64,000 bases of DNA, taken from positions 1,022,935 through 1,086,934 of the forward strand of contig QEOQ01000486.1 in assembly GCA_010279815.1 (NCBI GenBank). Reading direction: 5' to 3'. This DNA is from Brachionus plicatilis (taxonomy: Eukaryota > Rotifera > Eurotatoria > Ploima > Brachionidae). Position 1 is the stretch's first letter, and each line of letters begins with the position of its first letter. The notes beneath the pieces were generated by a model. That model saw only the letters and a program-made list of their open reading frames with translations. It was not told the origin of the DNA and ran no database searches. This document shows positions 1 to 13,100 of the stretch, piece by piece. A program made the position numbers and the translations under genes.

Positions 1-24
1 TTTTGTTGTTGTTGATTCAATTAC

Positions 25-460
25 TATCAGCATCAGACCGCCGAACAAAAGCATGAAAAAAAAATCTGCGGTCTTTCCTCGGAAAGAGCCTTCTTCTAGA
101 AATCTACAGTAGCGATATGTGAACAGCATATTGAACAAAAAACTAAATCCGATCGGACCAAAATAACAAAAATTTGTGACCAGTCTCCATATCTGAACAA
201 AAATTAAATAGTTGGAATAAGTTGATGATTTTTGAAGTTTACTTGAAAATTTTTGAAAATTAGTTCTGGATTAAAATATAACTGATATGGTGTGACTATA
301 TCAAGTTGCTTGAAAGAAGATAAATAATTTAATTGAAAAAAAATAGAATTAAAATATAAAGGAATACCACAGCGAGAGTGGTCAAGACGCATGAAGTCAC
401 ATAGGCTCGTGTTACCGGTGGTATTTGCATGAATTCATGGTACATCAATTGATTTGCCAT
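25..460 (-). CDS. DERL2: Derlin (Derlin-2-like), first three coding exons
   Basis: Derlins are multi-pass ER membrane proteins (rhomboid pseudoproteases) that help retrotranslocate misfolded proteins for ER-associated degradation. Three exons, all phase 0, give 109 N-terminal residues: 368-460 (starts [20 protein letters not shown]), 243-308 ([18 protein letters not shown]) and 25-192 ([20 protein letters not shown], then [19 protein letters not shown]). The joined sequence follows animal Derlin-2 closely with no gaps. The introns are 59 and 50 bp with GT donors; acceptors are AAG and CAG. A donor (gtaatt) at 19-24 ends the third exon, so the C-terminal part, including later membrane segments, lies outside the window. 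I chose the ATG at 458-460 because it aligns with the family start. Derlin-2 or -3 cannot be separated on this fragment. Confidence 0.93.
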
Positions 461-3132
461 ATTAGACGGGCATTTAGCAAATATTCGAACTCAAATAAAA
501 ATGACAATTTTTTTTGTTAATAATAAATTCAAATTAAAATTTTATTTTATTATTTTTTTGAAAAAAATAAGAAATATTCTTTGCAATTTAGCATATTTTG
601 AAATTTTTGCCGTATAGAAAACTTGTTACGTGGTTAATGTAAACTGACTTGGAAGATTTTGATTTGCTCTTAAATATCTAATTTTTGAAATTTATTTTAC
701 AGACTAAATATGAAAAAAATGGATAAAAAAATTTTTAAATAAATACTGCTATTCTAAAAATGACAGTTTACTACATTTTTTTACAATTATTTATTTTATT
801 TATTTGTTTGTTATAAAAAATATAAAATAAAACTTAGAGGAACTTTTGAATATTTTTAACAATTAAAGAGGCATAGCATAAAGAATTTTAAATGAAGACT
901 GTAATAGATAAATGAACCTAAATGAAGTGGTTTAATAGGGAATGTAAAAAAAATTTATTTAAAGATTTTATAAAACAAAATTTATAAAATTAGTTATAAA
1001 TATTCATTCAAAAAATAAATATTTAATATAAATTGAATATTAAAAAAATATATAAATTGAAATTAACTCCTTTCTTTATTTGATTTGAAACTTTTTTATA
1101 GCATACATTTATATCTTATTTAAACAAATAATTGCATCCAACTTTAAAAACAAATTTTATGCCTTATAATGTTTTACTTCATTTGCCTTGAATAAAATCT
1201 CACTCTAGAAAAACTAAAAAGTACCAAAGAAAATCTTGGGATTCGTAATAAAATATCAAGTCCATAAACAAATAATCAAAAATGGCTTATATATTTTTAC
1301 AGTATCAATTTTTTTTATTGGTGTTAGAAAAAATTAATTTCTGAATTTCTCTTTTTATAAAACTTTTTCTATTTGAAATAGAAATTCAGAAAATATTAAA
1401 ATTCATTTTTTACTAATTTATTGATTGTAAGAATCGAAATAATGATAGAATCATCATCAAATTTCGAGTTTGTAAAGCCAGCAAATCTTCATTCAAAAAT
1501 AATAGATAACATTTATGATTCTTTAATAGACGCTGAAGAAATCGAAATAAAAAAGGTGAGAAAAAAATAAAAACTTTCTAGCCTAATGCTTTTTATGAGA
1601 CTATAATACCACAGATACTGAATTAAAGCATATATTTAAAAAAACTAAAGTGGCCTAATTTTTATTTTTATTTTTAATAGAATATAATTATTTAAAATAT
1701 TTCAAAAAATAAATTTTCTTTTCTTTTTTTTTGATACCTAAGTTTGATACGAATAAATGAAAAAAAACTTTTAATAAAAAAAATTGACACCTAAAAATTT
1801 AAGAGTTTGAAAACGATTTTTTTGAATATATAAAAGGATTGAATAATTTAAAAATTTGCGATTGAAACGAGGTTTTAGCCTCACCATAATAGTTCGTTAA
1901 ATTTTTTTTTAATCTTTTTTTATCACATTTTTTTATTAAATTCATTAAAAATATTTAGCATAATAATCTCTATACTATTAAACCTTCATGCTGAATAAAT
2001 TTCATTTAAAAACGAAATTAAAGATGAAATTAAATTTTTTTAATTGCTTCTAAAAGCTCTTCTTTAATTTTAATAGCATGAAATCTTCCTTCGAAAAAAA
2101 AGGAACTGTTAATTTTAGATAACGACGTCTAAAAAAAAGCTGAACTTCTTAATTAATTGATGATTAATCAGTTCATTGATATAACTATCAAAAATAATAA
2201 AAATTAACCAGAATTAAGTTGTTTTAAATTTAGGTATTTTTGATGCTTTGAAAAGCTGGGTTCATCGAGCCATTTAAATTATTTGTGACTTATTCTTTTT
2301 TTGCTTGTTTAAATTTTTTAACCATTTTAAATCAAATTTTTGGTTGAAGTGTAAGTATAGAATGTTTAACATGGGCGATGTTGTTTTAGTTGCATCTACC
2401 AAAATTTTTTTTCGCTTTATGAGGCTGCAATATATTAAATATTAAATACCACTTTTTTTAATATTAGTAATAATATAGAAAAGTGGTTTTCTCATAGCTA
2501 AGACTATTCTTTTTGTTCCCTACTTATTATTTTTATTTTATTAGTCTGCTTAATTGGTGGCTTGGGGATTTAATAATTTTAAGTTTTTTAAGGAAAAGTG
2601 AAAATAAGGATAAATATGATATACAAGTGTTTTATTAAAAATACTTCTGTAATGACTTAAACAATTATAATAAACGATTATAAACTTCACAAATTCTTTT
2701 ATTTTAAGATGGAAATTAAATTTTCAATAATAAATTTTATTTTTTTTTCAAACTAAAATCATTAAGTCCAAAATAATTATTTTTATTTTTAAAAAGTTTG
2801 TTTTGTATTTAAGTTTACTTGTTTTATTTCAAGAGATACTACTTAATAAAAAAATTTTAACTTAGGGAAAATTATTTTTTTTTTAATGGACAAGATGATT
2901 TTTTTCCATCTCTTTAAATTATTGATTATTCAAATAAATTTTTTTTTAAGCAATCTAAAATAAATTTGGACAAAATGATTTAAATAGATCTTTATTTTAA
3001 ATTAAAATTTTGCACACAACTTTAATAAACTAATTTTAAATTATTATAACTTTTATTGATATTAAATGTTGGCTGATATAAAGTTATAAAAAAAATTATA
3101 AGCAATATTTTTAAATTATCCAGAGATTCGAC
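461..3132. other. intergenic, AT-rich
   Basis: Lies upstream of Derlin and downstream of troponin C. Apart from one coding-like exon at 1442-1555 I see no gene here. A minus-strand AATAAA at 3052-3057 could serve as the troponin C polyadenylation signal. Confidence 0.6.
1442..1555 (+). CDS. candidate first coding exon, unidentified
   Basis: An ATG-initiated stretch of 38 codons (begins MIESSSNFEFVKPANLHSKI, ends DAEEIEIKK) stops exactly at AAG followed by gtgag, a good donor at phase 0. Its amino-acid mix is acidic and non-repetitive, unlike translated AT-rich filler around it. I do not recognise the protein. The nearest AG that could serve as an acceptor would give a 26-nt intron, too short compared with introns seen elsewhere here, so the next exon is not located. 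It may equally be a chance reading frame. Confidence 0.28.
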
Positions 3133-3709
3133 TTAACCAGACATGAGTTTGAAGAATTCTAAAAATAAAGAAATTTTTCAATTGTTTTATTCCTCTTCCA
3201 AATTAGAAGCTTACCCTCAAAATCAACAGTTCCTGAACCGTCCTCGTCGACTTCGCTGATGATTTGGTCAATTTCTTCATCGGCCATATCGGGGTCCAGG
3301 GCGTTGAAGATCATCTTCAAATCGGATACATCAATGACACCTATGTTATTCTTGTCGAACACTCTGAAAGCCTCTCTCAACTCTTGCTCATCCTCGGCCT
3401 CTTTGGTCTTTTTTGTCATGAGTGCCACGAACTCCTCGAAGTCAACAGTTCCGGAACCATCTCCGTCCACGGCCTCGATGCATTCAGCGAGCTGTTCCGG
3501 CTTCAGATTATGGCCCAAGTTTTTCATGACTGTGCCCAACATAGAAGTTGGAATTTCACCGTTGCCTCCTTTGTCGTATACTTTAAAGGCCATGCGGAAT
3601 TCAGCAATCTGGCTTTCGCTAAGCTGGTACTCGTCTTGTTCTTCTTCACCCTTTGAATAAAAACCCCATTAATCCCTAAGAAAAAACGCCATTTTGCCAA
3701 AATTACCAT
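3133..3709 (-). CDS. TnC: Troponin C
   Basis: Calcium-sensing subunit of the troponin complex on muscle thin filaments. Coding exons: 3707-3709 (the ATG alone), 3215-3650 and 3133-3158; introns of 56 bp each. The 154-residue product starts MGEEEQDEYQLSESQIAEF and ends EEFFKLMSG. It has four EF-hand regions. Loop II (DGDGSGTVDFEE) and loop IV (DEDGSGTVDFEE) are canonical. Loop I (DKGGNGEIPTSM) and loop III (DKNNIGVIDVSD) lack the acidic residue at position 12 and should not bind calcium. Calcium sites only in II and IV is the usual pattern of arthropod-type troponin C. The intron directly after the start codon and the phase-1 intron in the last EF loop (GAG G/AA) match calmodulin-family gene structure. 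A muscle calmodulin-like protein is the only real alternative. Confidence 0.88.
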
Positions 3710-6700
3710 TTTTACAAAAAATAAAAAACGCTTTTGATTATCTGTTTAAGAATAAGTTTAGAAAATGAGAAAAACTCTTCTTTTTTAAATATAAAAAAAA
3801 CTTAAGAAAGTTATTCCAAGTTATTGGTTGGATCAAGCATAATTTATACACTAACACAGAAAGAATGAGCACAAATGGCAAAGGTAGATAACTACTCTTT
3901 TCGATTAGCTATTTCATCGAATCAATTCTTTCGATTTTTGATCGACCTGATTTCAAGCAAAGATACTAGAATGCAAGCGGTTAATCTATTCGCATTCAAG
4001 AGGGAAAAATAAAAGATAATGAGGAATTAGCGTTGAGCAAATTCGTTTTGGCACAAATAATTTATTCAATCTAAAGATTTACTTTAAATGGTTTTATTCC
4101 AAATTTTGGAATAATTTACTCAATTAGAAAGCTTGTGCATTCTGTAAACCCTGAAAGATGGATTCAAATTTCGGAATAGAGATATCCCAGAAATTTTATC
4201 TCTAATTGCCCGGTCACTTCTGCAAATCAATTCCAGTTAATATAATTTAGCTTTTTTTTTTAAATAAGGAAAGTGAACATCAATCAGTATTAATTTGTAT
4301 TTTTATTTGTGCTATAATAAGAAGTTTAACCTTGGATTTTATTAATAAGCTTTTTTTAGAGAAAAAGATCAGCGTCATTGGAATGTTTGCTTTCCAAAAT
4401 TATGATCCAAGAGTTCGGATCAGATTCATTGAAATTTTGAATTTAACTTTCATAAATGATTGCATTAATTTTTGCTTTTAAAATGTTGAAAAAAATCATA
4501 TTCTAATTAACGTTTTTAAGTCTAAATTGCTAAAAATGGTAATTTTGAAATAAAAATAAAATCTAAATATTCAATTATTTTTATTCTAATTTTTTTAAAT
4601 TCAAAATAGTGTAAATTTATTAATTTTGTATTTTGAAAAAAAAATATTTTGTTTTTAAAATTTTTTATTTATTAAAAAAAAAGATATGGACAAAATTCAC
4701 TCGAAAAATATAAAATTGTTAGCATGTAAATTAAATTAAATTTAAATTATCGAAAATAATAAGAATAAGAAACAGTTCTTTCCGATCACATTGGGTGATT
4801 TCGGAACTAAAATTTATCAATGGTGATATTTTTTTACAATTTTAAATTCTTTTTAACTCTTCTTTTTATGGCATGACATATACTTGGAGCATGCGGTGTT
4901 TTTACACTGGTGATATGTTATTCATCGCATATACCAAAGTTGTCTCCAATATCAAAGAAGAAAATTTTTCGATATTTCTTCAGCTTATGAATTTATATTT
5001 TACTTGATCATCATGAAATTTTTTCTGTTTTTTTTTGTTATCTTTTATCTGAATGAGGTTTTTTTCGATCAAATTTTATCAAATAATAATTGATTACAAA
5101 AAGAAATTTAATAAGAAATTTAAAAAATATTTAATTAGTAAGTGCATTAAATTTAATTTTATAATTCATATTTAATATTTTTTTGTTATAATTTATTTCC
5201 ATTATTTTTCTATGTTTGATTCCAATTATGCACACTGTTCAGAGATTGGCCTTAAATGGTTTCATATGACATTTTGAGTAGAAAAATTATGAATTTTATT
5301 TATTTAATTTAAAGAAATATTAATTAGTATAAAAAGCTAATAAAACATTTCGAATTTTATTATTTTTAGTTGAAAAAGTTAAATTGCAGCATTTAATGGA
5401 TCAAACGGACGTCAAAAGTTAAGTTTTCAAGAAGCTTATCCAGTTATTAAATAAATGGGAATAAATTCAATAAAGATTCAATCAAACCAGAGATAATTTA
5501 CACTCCTTAAATTAGATTTTCTGATTTAATTTTTTCCTTAATAGAATATTATAAATTATTAGGATTCTTAATTTTCAATGATAAATTAAAAAAACCTACC
5601 ACAAATTTACAAATTTAGACAAAAATTATAAAATTGATTATTATTGGAATTTTATTTGAAAAATAGACATAATTAATAATAGAATTAATAAAATAAAGTA
5701 CATCATCTCGGATTCTATAAATAAAATATTTTTTTGGATTATATAATTGATTTTCATTTTTCATATATTCTTTATAAATTTTAACTAATACCAAATGCAA
5801 CGGTTTTCGCAGAACCTAATGGCTGGTGTTCAAGACCTGATTTAGTTTTCTCTTATCATTCTATAACTAATAGAAATGTTCATACCAATACTATTGAAGT
5901 TCATGAGCTTAAATCTCAATGAGTATCCATTAAAATGACCACAATAATAATTTTTTAACCAAAACGAGCACGTTGTAATTATCTTTGTTGACAAAACAGA
6001 TTTGGATATTTAATAAATATTGGTTCAAAACTTAATTTTCACTTTATCAGAAAAATGCAAAGATAAAAATTGAATAAAGAACCTAATGATCAATATAGTA
6101 ATTTTTAAGTTCTTATAGGTATATACTTATGATATTTGTTTATCTTTATTGCATCCTTAAGATTAGAGAAATAAATAAAAAGCTCAAATAAATTAAAAAT
6201 ACAAAAGGAAAAAATAAAACCAAGAAAATATTAAAAAAAGAAAAATATTTTCGGACAATGCATGACATTGCTTTATAAAAACATAATTCATAAAAACCCT
6301 GAAGAGTGCACTCTTTTTATATTATCACAATTTATTATTTGTTCATATCAATTATTTCAACTATTTGATTATTTTTAGGTATTGTTTTGGAATATTTTTC
6401 GCATGCATGATTTTAATCCTAGCATAAATTACTTTTGAAATATAAAAAATGCTGTAAAATCTGAACAGACGCTTATTTTTTTTTGTATAAATTTTGTTTT
6501 GATAAAAATGAAATCTGTGGAATCAGTACACAAAATCTTCCTTGAATATCCCAAAATAATAATAATCTAAAGGGCTTTCATTCATATTAAGATATTTTAT
6601 AAAAAAATTGAACTGAAGAATACCACTTTGGGGTTCCCATGTGTTTTCTTTGATCAATGAGTAATTTTTAAATTTTTTTACTGAGCACTTTTCTTCTTTA

Positions 6701-7197
6701 TGGAATTTAACTCAAAGGTTCTAAACGAGAAAAAAAACTTTATAATTTCAATTTTTGCTCTTCAATAAACTTTTTTAATTTTATATTAAATTTAAAATAT
6801 GTCATTTTTATAAATATTTGACATTTGGTAATTTTTCAAAACTTTAAGTGAATTGATTATAAAAAGACAATATTTTTAATGTTTAAGGGTTATTTTTGAC
6901 CGGAAAATAAATTTTTTAATTTACGGTAAGAGATATCTCCAGAGTTGTTTTCCAAAGTCCCAAATTAAAGTCCAAGTCATTAAAAAAAGTCCAAGTCCAG
7001 CCACAAGAATTTCTTAAAGACCAAAAAAAAATTAAATAAGATTTTTAAATTATGAGTTTTGCAATCCTTGTACAAATTTTTATTCCTCTAAATAATAAAT
7101 CTGTTATTAAAAAAGTAAACATTCAAATTAAACCTTCTAAAATTAAAAAATAAACTAAAATAAAAACTAAAATTTAAAAATAAAAAGCATAAAATCT
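3710..7197. other. intergenic between troponin C and the glycosidase-EGF gene
   Basis: The part next to 3710 holds the troponin C upstream region (3830-4060 is less AT-rich than its surroundings). The rest is AT-rich with no coding frame I can support. A minus-strand AATAAA at 7079-7084 is a plausible polyadenylation signal for the gene ending at 7198. Confidence 0.55.
6941..7014. mobile_element. truncated GACTT-rich MITE
   Basis: Begins CCAGAGTTGTTTTCCAAAGT and continues with repeated AAGTCC words. It matches one end of the MITEs at 38531-38652 and 53649-53884, but no opposite end is present nearby. Confidence 0.5.
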
Positions 7198-10100
7198 TTA
7201 ATTCAAAGTTCTTGTTTCTTCAATAATGTCCATGATTGCCCTGTATCGGTGAGCAGTAGACAGACTTTGATTTTGATGTTCTAACAAAAACCAAGAGCCA
7301 TAGCGAGATGGCTGATCAACATTCGCAAAATGACAATTAGCACTCATATTGTACAAGTCAAACATTTTATAATAGTCTTTGTACACTTTGTACATTTCCT
7401 CTCTACGATTCCACTCAATATATTTATTTGTGGCGCCAGGAGTTTCCTGATTTTTCAGTATAACACTCAACTCCATCAAACCACTGCCTGACTCGTACAT
7501 TCCAAAATCAACTTTGTACTTTTTAGCAATATCATAGTGTTGTTTTATGGTACTATTCATTTTTTCCAAGTCTTGGTCACATTTTTCAAACAACTGGTCA
7601 AAATTTAGTTGAACCACGTCAATTGCTTTAGGGGATCCGCACGAAATGTAGCCTGTTATTGCCAGCATTATATTAGAATGTGACTCATAAGCCTTGTTGT
7701 ATTCCAAAATACGGCTCGACATTATTGGCATTAGAGTGAAAGAGCCTAGCACCAAAATTAGACGCTTTTCATCTTCTCCAAAAACAGACTTGAATATTTT
7801 AATTATTTCAACGGAGCGCTTTGAATAGTAGAGGTTTTTGGCTGTAAGTGAATCTTCTGATAAATTTTGTTCCAGGCCCATTTTTGCACAATATTTACCA
7901 CTGTCAAAAAAGTTGTTCCAAGCTTCGTTGGTGTACTCTATGTAAACATTAACATCTTTTCTTAACTCTTGTTTAATCAGTCTAGCCATGTTCAGAACAA
8001 AATTGTCACTAGCCTCGTATGGTACTGTGAACCAACCATTTGTTTTAAGCTTATTGCACAATTTAATTTGGTACTCATAGGCAACGCCTTTTCTGTGCGA
8101 AAATGTCTCAGGCGTTGTGCGATCTGACCACTCTATGATTCCATTTTCTTCGGTCCATGGCATGAACCGTATTGTTTTAAAATGAGACAATCTTTCAAGG
8201 AATAATTGATGAAACGGCTCTTGTTCATAGATGTCTTGGTAGCCGTCCATGACAATTCGAATATTGCGTATGGGGTTATTTGGATTTGACTTTTGAATCT
8301 TCATGAAAATACCATTATCTCTGATCAAACTTAAAGAAACATTAATTTTCATCTTAAATTTTTCAGTCTGATCAATTAGTTTGGCATCCATGCCAAAGTC
8401 GAGAAAACCCTCACCATCATAAAATACATGGTAAACTCCATTTGGCCATTTTTGTTTTACATCTCGAAGCATAAGAGTGACTAGTTTACGATCTTTTGGT
8501 ATAAAAGCTGGATATCTATCTGGTCGGAGACTTATCTGTTCCTCTAAATCCCAAATGTACAATGTGTTCAAATTGTCTGCATGCTGGATAATCCAATAGC
8601 GAGCTTGCTTGCTTAGGTCTACAAAAGCCCACTGGGTCGACCAGTCAACAACTCCATTTAGATTGATTCCTATTTTGGAGCCATCATTATTTGCTGTAGT
8701 TTTGACTGTACAAGATTTGTCTGCATCTTGTTTATAGCCAGCCCAGCATCTGCAATTAGCTTTAACACATGTGCCATAATGGCAAATTGGACACTTTGAA
8801 AGATCGCTTTGTAAGCTTATAGGTTCACAAGTTGTATTTCTAAGAGTATAGCCTGAATCGCAGACACATTCATTGGTGTCGGTCGAACAAACACCATGTC
8901 CATTGCAACCACAGTCAATATCGCAAAATTTACCCTTAATTTAAAAATAAATAGCTTTTTAATTTTTTTTGATTGTATTCTAGTCCAAATTTTTTTATTT
9001 AAAAAAATCAATATATTATAATTATTTGAATTTTTAATCTTTTATCAAGAGTTAAGACTTTTAATATTGAAAGTAAACTTTGTTTTATCTCACAAATTTT
9101 AGGCCAGAATGCGTTTATTCATGATATGAATTAAAATTTCCTATTTTTTATCAATTTTTTAAGAAATATTTAAATATGGTTATAATAAAAGTAAATTAAT
9201 TTAATTAATTGGTAAGAACCAAGATAAAGAATATTAATAAAATAATGAAAATTAAAAAAATGCCATGATTACTAAAATCAAATTACGTCATTTAAAGTGA
9301 AATCGTCAATAAGTGAACACATAAGTGATATTTTATTTTTTATAGAGTCTGATATTGAATAAAAAAGGGCAATTAAAATCGATAACACAAAACTTAAATA
9401 GAATACCCAAATTTTTTATAATTTTCCCCATAAATATTAAAAAAAATTCACCAATTATTAAGATAATATATAAAAACATATATTAATAAGAATTTTAAAA
9501 AAATAACATTTTTTTAAATTTACTGACACTTATCATTAAAAATTGAAAACTAATTTTTTAAAAAGTACATCAATTTTTTATCTTTAATAATTTTGTGATT
9601 AGAATTACAGTGCTTTTATAAATTTAGAAAATAATTTTGTTTTTAATTTGAAGGAGTTTTTGCTCGGTAGAGTAACTGATAAATAAAAATAAAAAAGTTT
9701 AAAAAATATTATGTAGAAAATTTTACATTTTTAAAATTTTCAAAATTTTAGATTTTTTGTACAACATTTCATAAAATTTTTATTTTTAATTTTGTTAGCT
9801 AAATAATTTGGAAGAGTTTTTTTTTTATTTTCTGAAATATTGAACAAAAATATAAAAATTTTTCCATTTTGCCAAAAAAAGATGATTTAAAGAAAAGCTT
9901 CTATATAATCAGAGGTATTTAATTATTTGTTGTTTAATTTAGATTAAATTTTTTAGTTATATGTACAGATTAAAATAATAAGAATTTAGTTACCAGCATT
10001 TGAATCAGTTGATCTTCTTTACTTTTTCGTATCACTTTACTTATTCAAATTTCCCTCAAACTCATCATCCTCATTTGAAATTTTAGTTTTACTTACAAAA

Positions 10101-13100
10101 TGGCAATACTATTTATTTTCTAATTTTAATTTAATTGATTTTACTTTAAATTTTATTTTATTTATATTTGTGTATATATATCTCCCGAGCTAAAGATTCT
10201 TCAGATAAAAATAAAAAGTTAAATAAAATTTAAAATAAAATCAATTTAAATGAAATAAAAAAAAAAAATTATAAAATAAATTGAAATGAGTGTTAACGTT
10301 TTTTTTAAAATGATGTAAATTTTTATTATATTTTTTGTCTGAGTAAATAGTGTCACAAAAAACTTTTTTTGGATCTTTAAACCATTTAGGTTTTCAACCT
10401 TTTCAAATTTATGACATATTATGAAGACTAGAAACATATCAAGATTTTAAATAAATTAAATAACTTTGAATAAATCTAATATTTTGTTTTAGTGAAAAAA
10501 AAATTTAAAAAAGGATGAACTGGTTAAATACCGACCTTAAATCCTCGGAAACACGAACAAACGTCTTTGTCAATGCACTTCCCATTATAATTGCATTCTT
10601 TCTCACAACCAAATATTCCACAACCATAACCAAAGTAGCCTTGATTACATTTACAAGTGTGAATAAGATAAAAGCCTTCAGTATGATTATAAGAACAAAC
10701 GCCTTGTCCACCACATTTATACGTACAACGCTCCGACTTTATATAATTTACTTTCTCACAGTAATCACCCATTGAACCAAAGTTACAATTGCAGAAGTTC
10801 TTTTTTTGTTTCATGACATTCAAAGAACATTTTCCAGACTGGGAACAATTCAAATTACAGACACTTTCTTTTTCGTTCCAGTCACAAACTTTTTGCTCAT
10901 CGATATGATCCATGTAGGCCTGAAACTTGGGCGATTGAGAGTGGTCAGAGTCCGAACTCTCTAGCAAGCCCCAACAGCCATATTTTGAATAGGTTCCAAC
11001 CGAATAAAAATGACTGTAAATCTTTAGGTCAACTCTCTGAGTCATATTATTCAAATAGCTACGCAGCAATTGATACATTCTCTTGTCTCTGTGAATTTTA
11101 TAAGACAACTCCGTCAAATTGGTGTTCCATGTTTCTCTTAGTGAACTAAAGTCCGGACCTGCTTCGTACAAAGCAAGCTGCATAAAAGGAGCTGAAGATT
11201 TCACAATTGTAAAGGTTCTATTTAATTGTAAAAAAGAGTCTTGCACAGATTGGTCAGCTAATTTTTGGTAAAATTCATCCACATCCACCAAAGTGTTGTT
11301 TATTCTCAAAGAAGAGGACATGTATGGAGCGATTGCTATAACATCATAATGCAAATAAAAATCTCCTTTTCAAAGATAAAAAGTCTCAAGGGGCCATGAC
11401 CAGGCAGCTTGGGTATTGAGGACCAAACGAATTCTGTCTCTATTATACCTCTGGCCAAACACTTGTTTCACAATGTCCAAGTATCTTTTTCCAGTGGAAG
11501 CATGATAGCAGACACGGTATATTAAATCTTTGGGGTACTTATTACCAGGGTTGGAGTTTAATGACAAGTCCAAAGAGTAGCCCATTTTTTGCGCATAATT
11601 TCCACACTCGTGTATGCCACCCAGTCCCCAGCATTCGTTCCCAACCTCAATGTACACTTTGACATCATCGCGCAGGTTATCTCTAACATACTCAGCCCAT
11701 TTTTCAATATAAGTGTCAGTTGCCCTATGGGGTAAATTAAACCATGGACTGGAGCCCAGTGTGTTACAGAGTAGCACTTGTTTCTCCAGACTTATTCCTG
11801 TTTTTAGTCTAAATGTGTAATAGTCATCTGTGGTTCGATTTGACCAGTCAACAAGTACATCTTGGTTTACATTTGACCATGACATGAATCGAATTGTGCT
11901 AAATTTGCGCAAAAATTCCAAAAAAGATGGCTGAAATGGAAAAGATTTGTGGATGGTTTCGTATCTTTTTTCGAATATTTTGACATTTCGAATGGGGTTG
12001 GAAGGGTTTGTTCTCAAGATATTGTAGTAGATTCCATTGTTCATTTCAGTTTTATGGGTGACTGTCAATTCAATTCTTCCAGCTGAGCGTTTTGTAATCA
12101 AGTTGTCATCAAACCAAAATTCGAGCACACCATCACCATCGTATGTGCACACATAATCTCCGTTTGGGTAGTGAGACTTTAGATCTCTGGTCACAAATGT
12201 GCCCACCATTTGGCCAACATTAAGGTATTTCGGGTATCCATCTGGTCTAAATTGGCTCTGGTTTAAGCTGTTGGTTAGCTCGCCCCATCTGGTTGCATAG
12301 ACTGTCTTGTGTCCGATCCATTCGCGAGCACGGCGGTGTAAATCTATGAATGTTAACTCAGTTGACCAGTCCGGTATTCCGTTAAGGTTTACCGAATATT
12401 CTGTTTTATTTGATGCACAATCCAAGTACTTTTTTGATAATTTATCACACTCTGGACCAGAAAAGCCATCGAAACAGATACATTCACCCTAAAAATTTTA
12501 TTTTTTTTAAAGCTTTTTAATTAAAATTTATTTGATTTTATTTGACTTTAAATTATAGAGAGAGAGAATTTTATGTTCAAATTTTAATAATTCTTATTAA
12601 TGAAAAAAAATTTAAAAAATTTGAATTTATATTTTGTTATAAAGCTTAATAAATGTTTGTTAATCAAATAATGTTTAATCATGACCAAGTGTTATTGCTA
12701 GTGCAAAATTTGATGCAGTCTAAATTTTGAAATGAAACGAAGTTTTTATAAAAAACCTAGATTTATCATCTCTGTAATAGAATGAGTTTCCAAGAATGGA
12801 AAGTTTGAAATTCTTTTTTATTCCCTTTTTAAAAATTTTGCTCGAAACCAAATAATTAAAAAAAATTGAATTAGTACAAAATTTAAATACTCAATTACTC
12901 TTCCAAGAAATTCAAATGTGAATTTGTGCTAAAATAGAACCAGAAGAAAATTTATTACAATTTTTGAGAATTTACGGTCTCAAAAATATTATTAAGTTTT
13001 TTATAATTTTTGCTCTTATTTTTGGTTCAAAATTCACAATTCTTATTTAGTAAATTGAAATTTAATAATTTAGATTGGCAGTCGTTACCTTTTTTGGGTT

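Noticed and set aside
1556..1623. Second exon (PNAFYETIIPQILN) for the 1442 candidate
   Set aside because: It would need a 26-nt intron, about half the shortest reliable intron here.
3259..3660. Plus-strand open frames of 130-133 codons
   Set aside because: They are antisense shadows of troponin C.
11370..11372. TGA as a selenocysteine codon
   Set aside because: The family has no known Sec or Cys at this place and I see no SECIS-like structure; a nonsense change or error is simpler.
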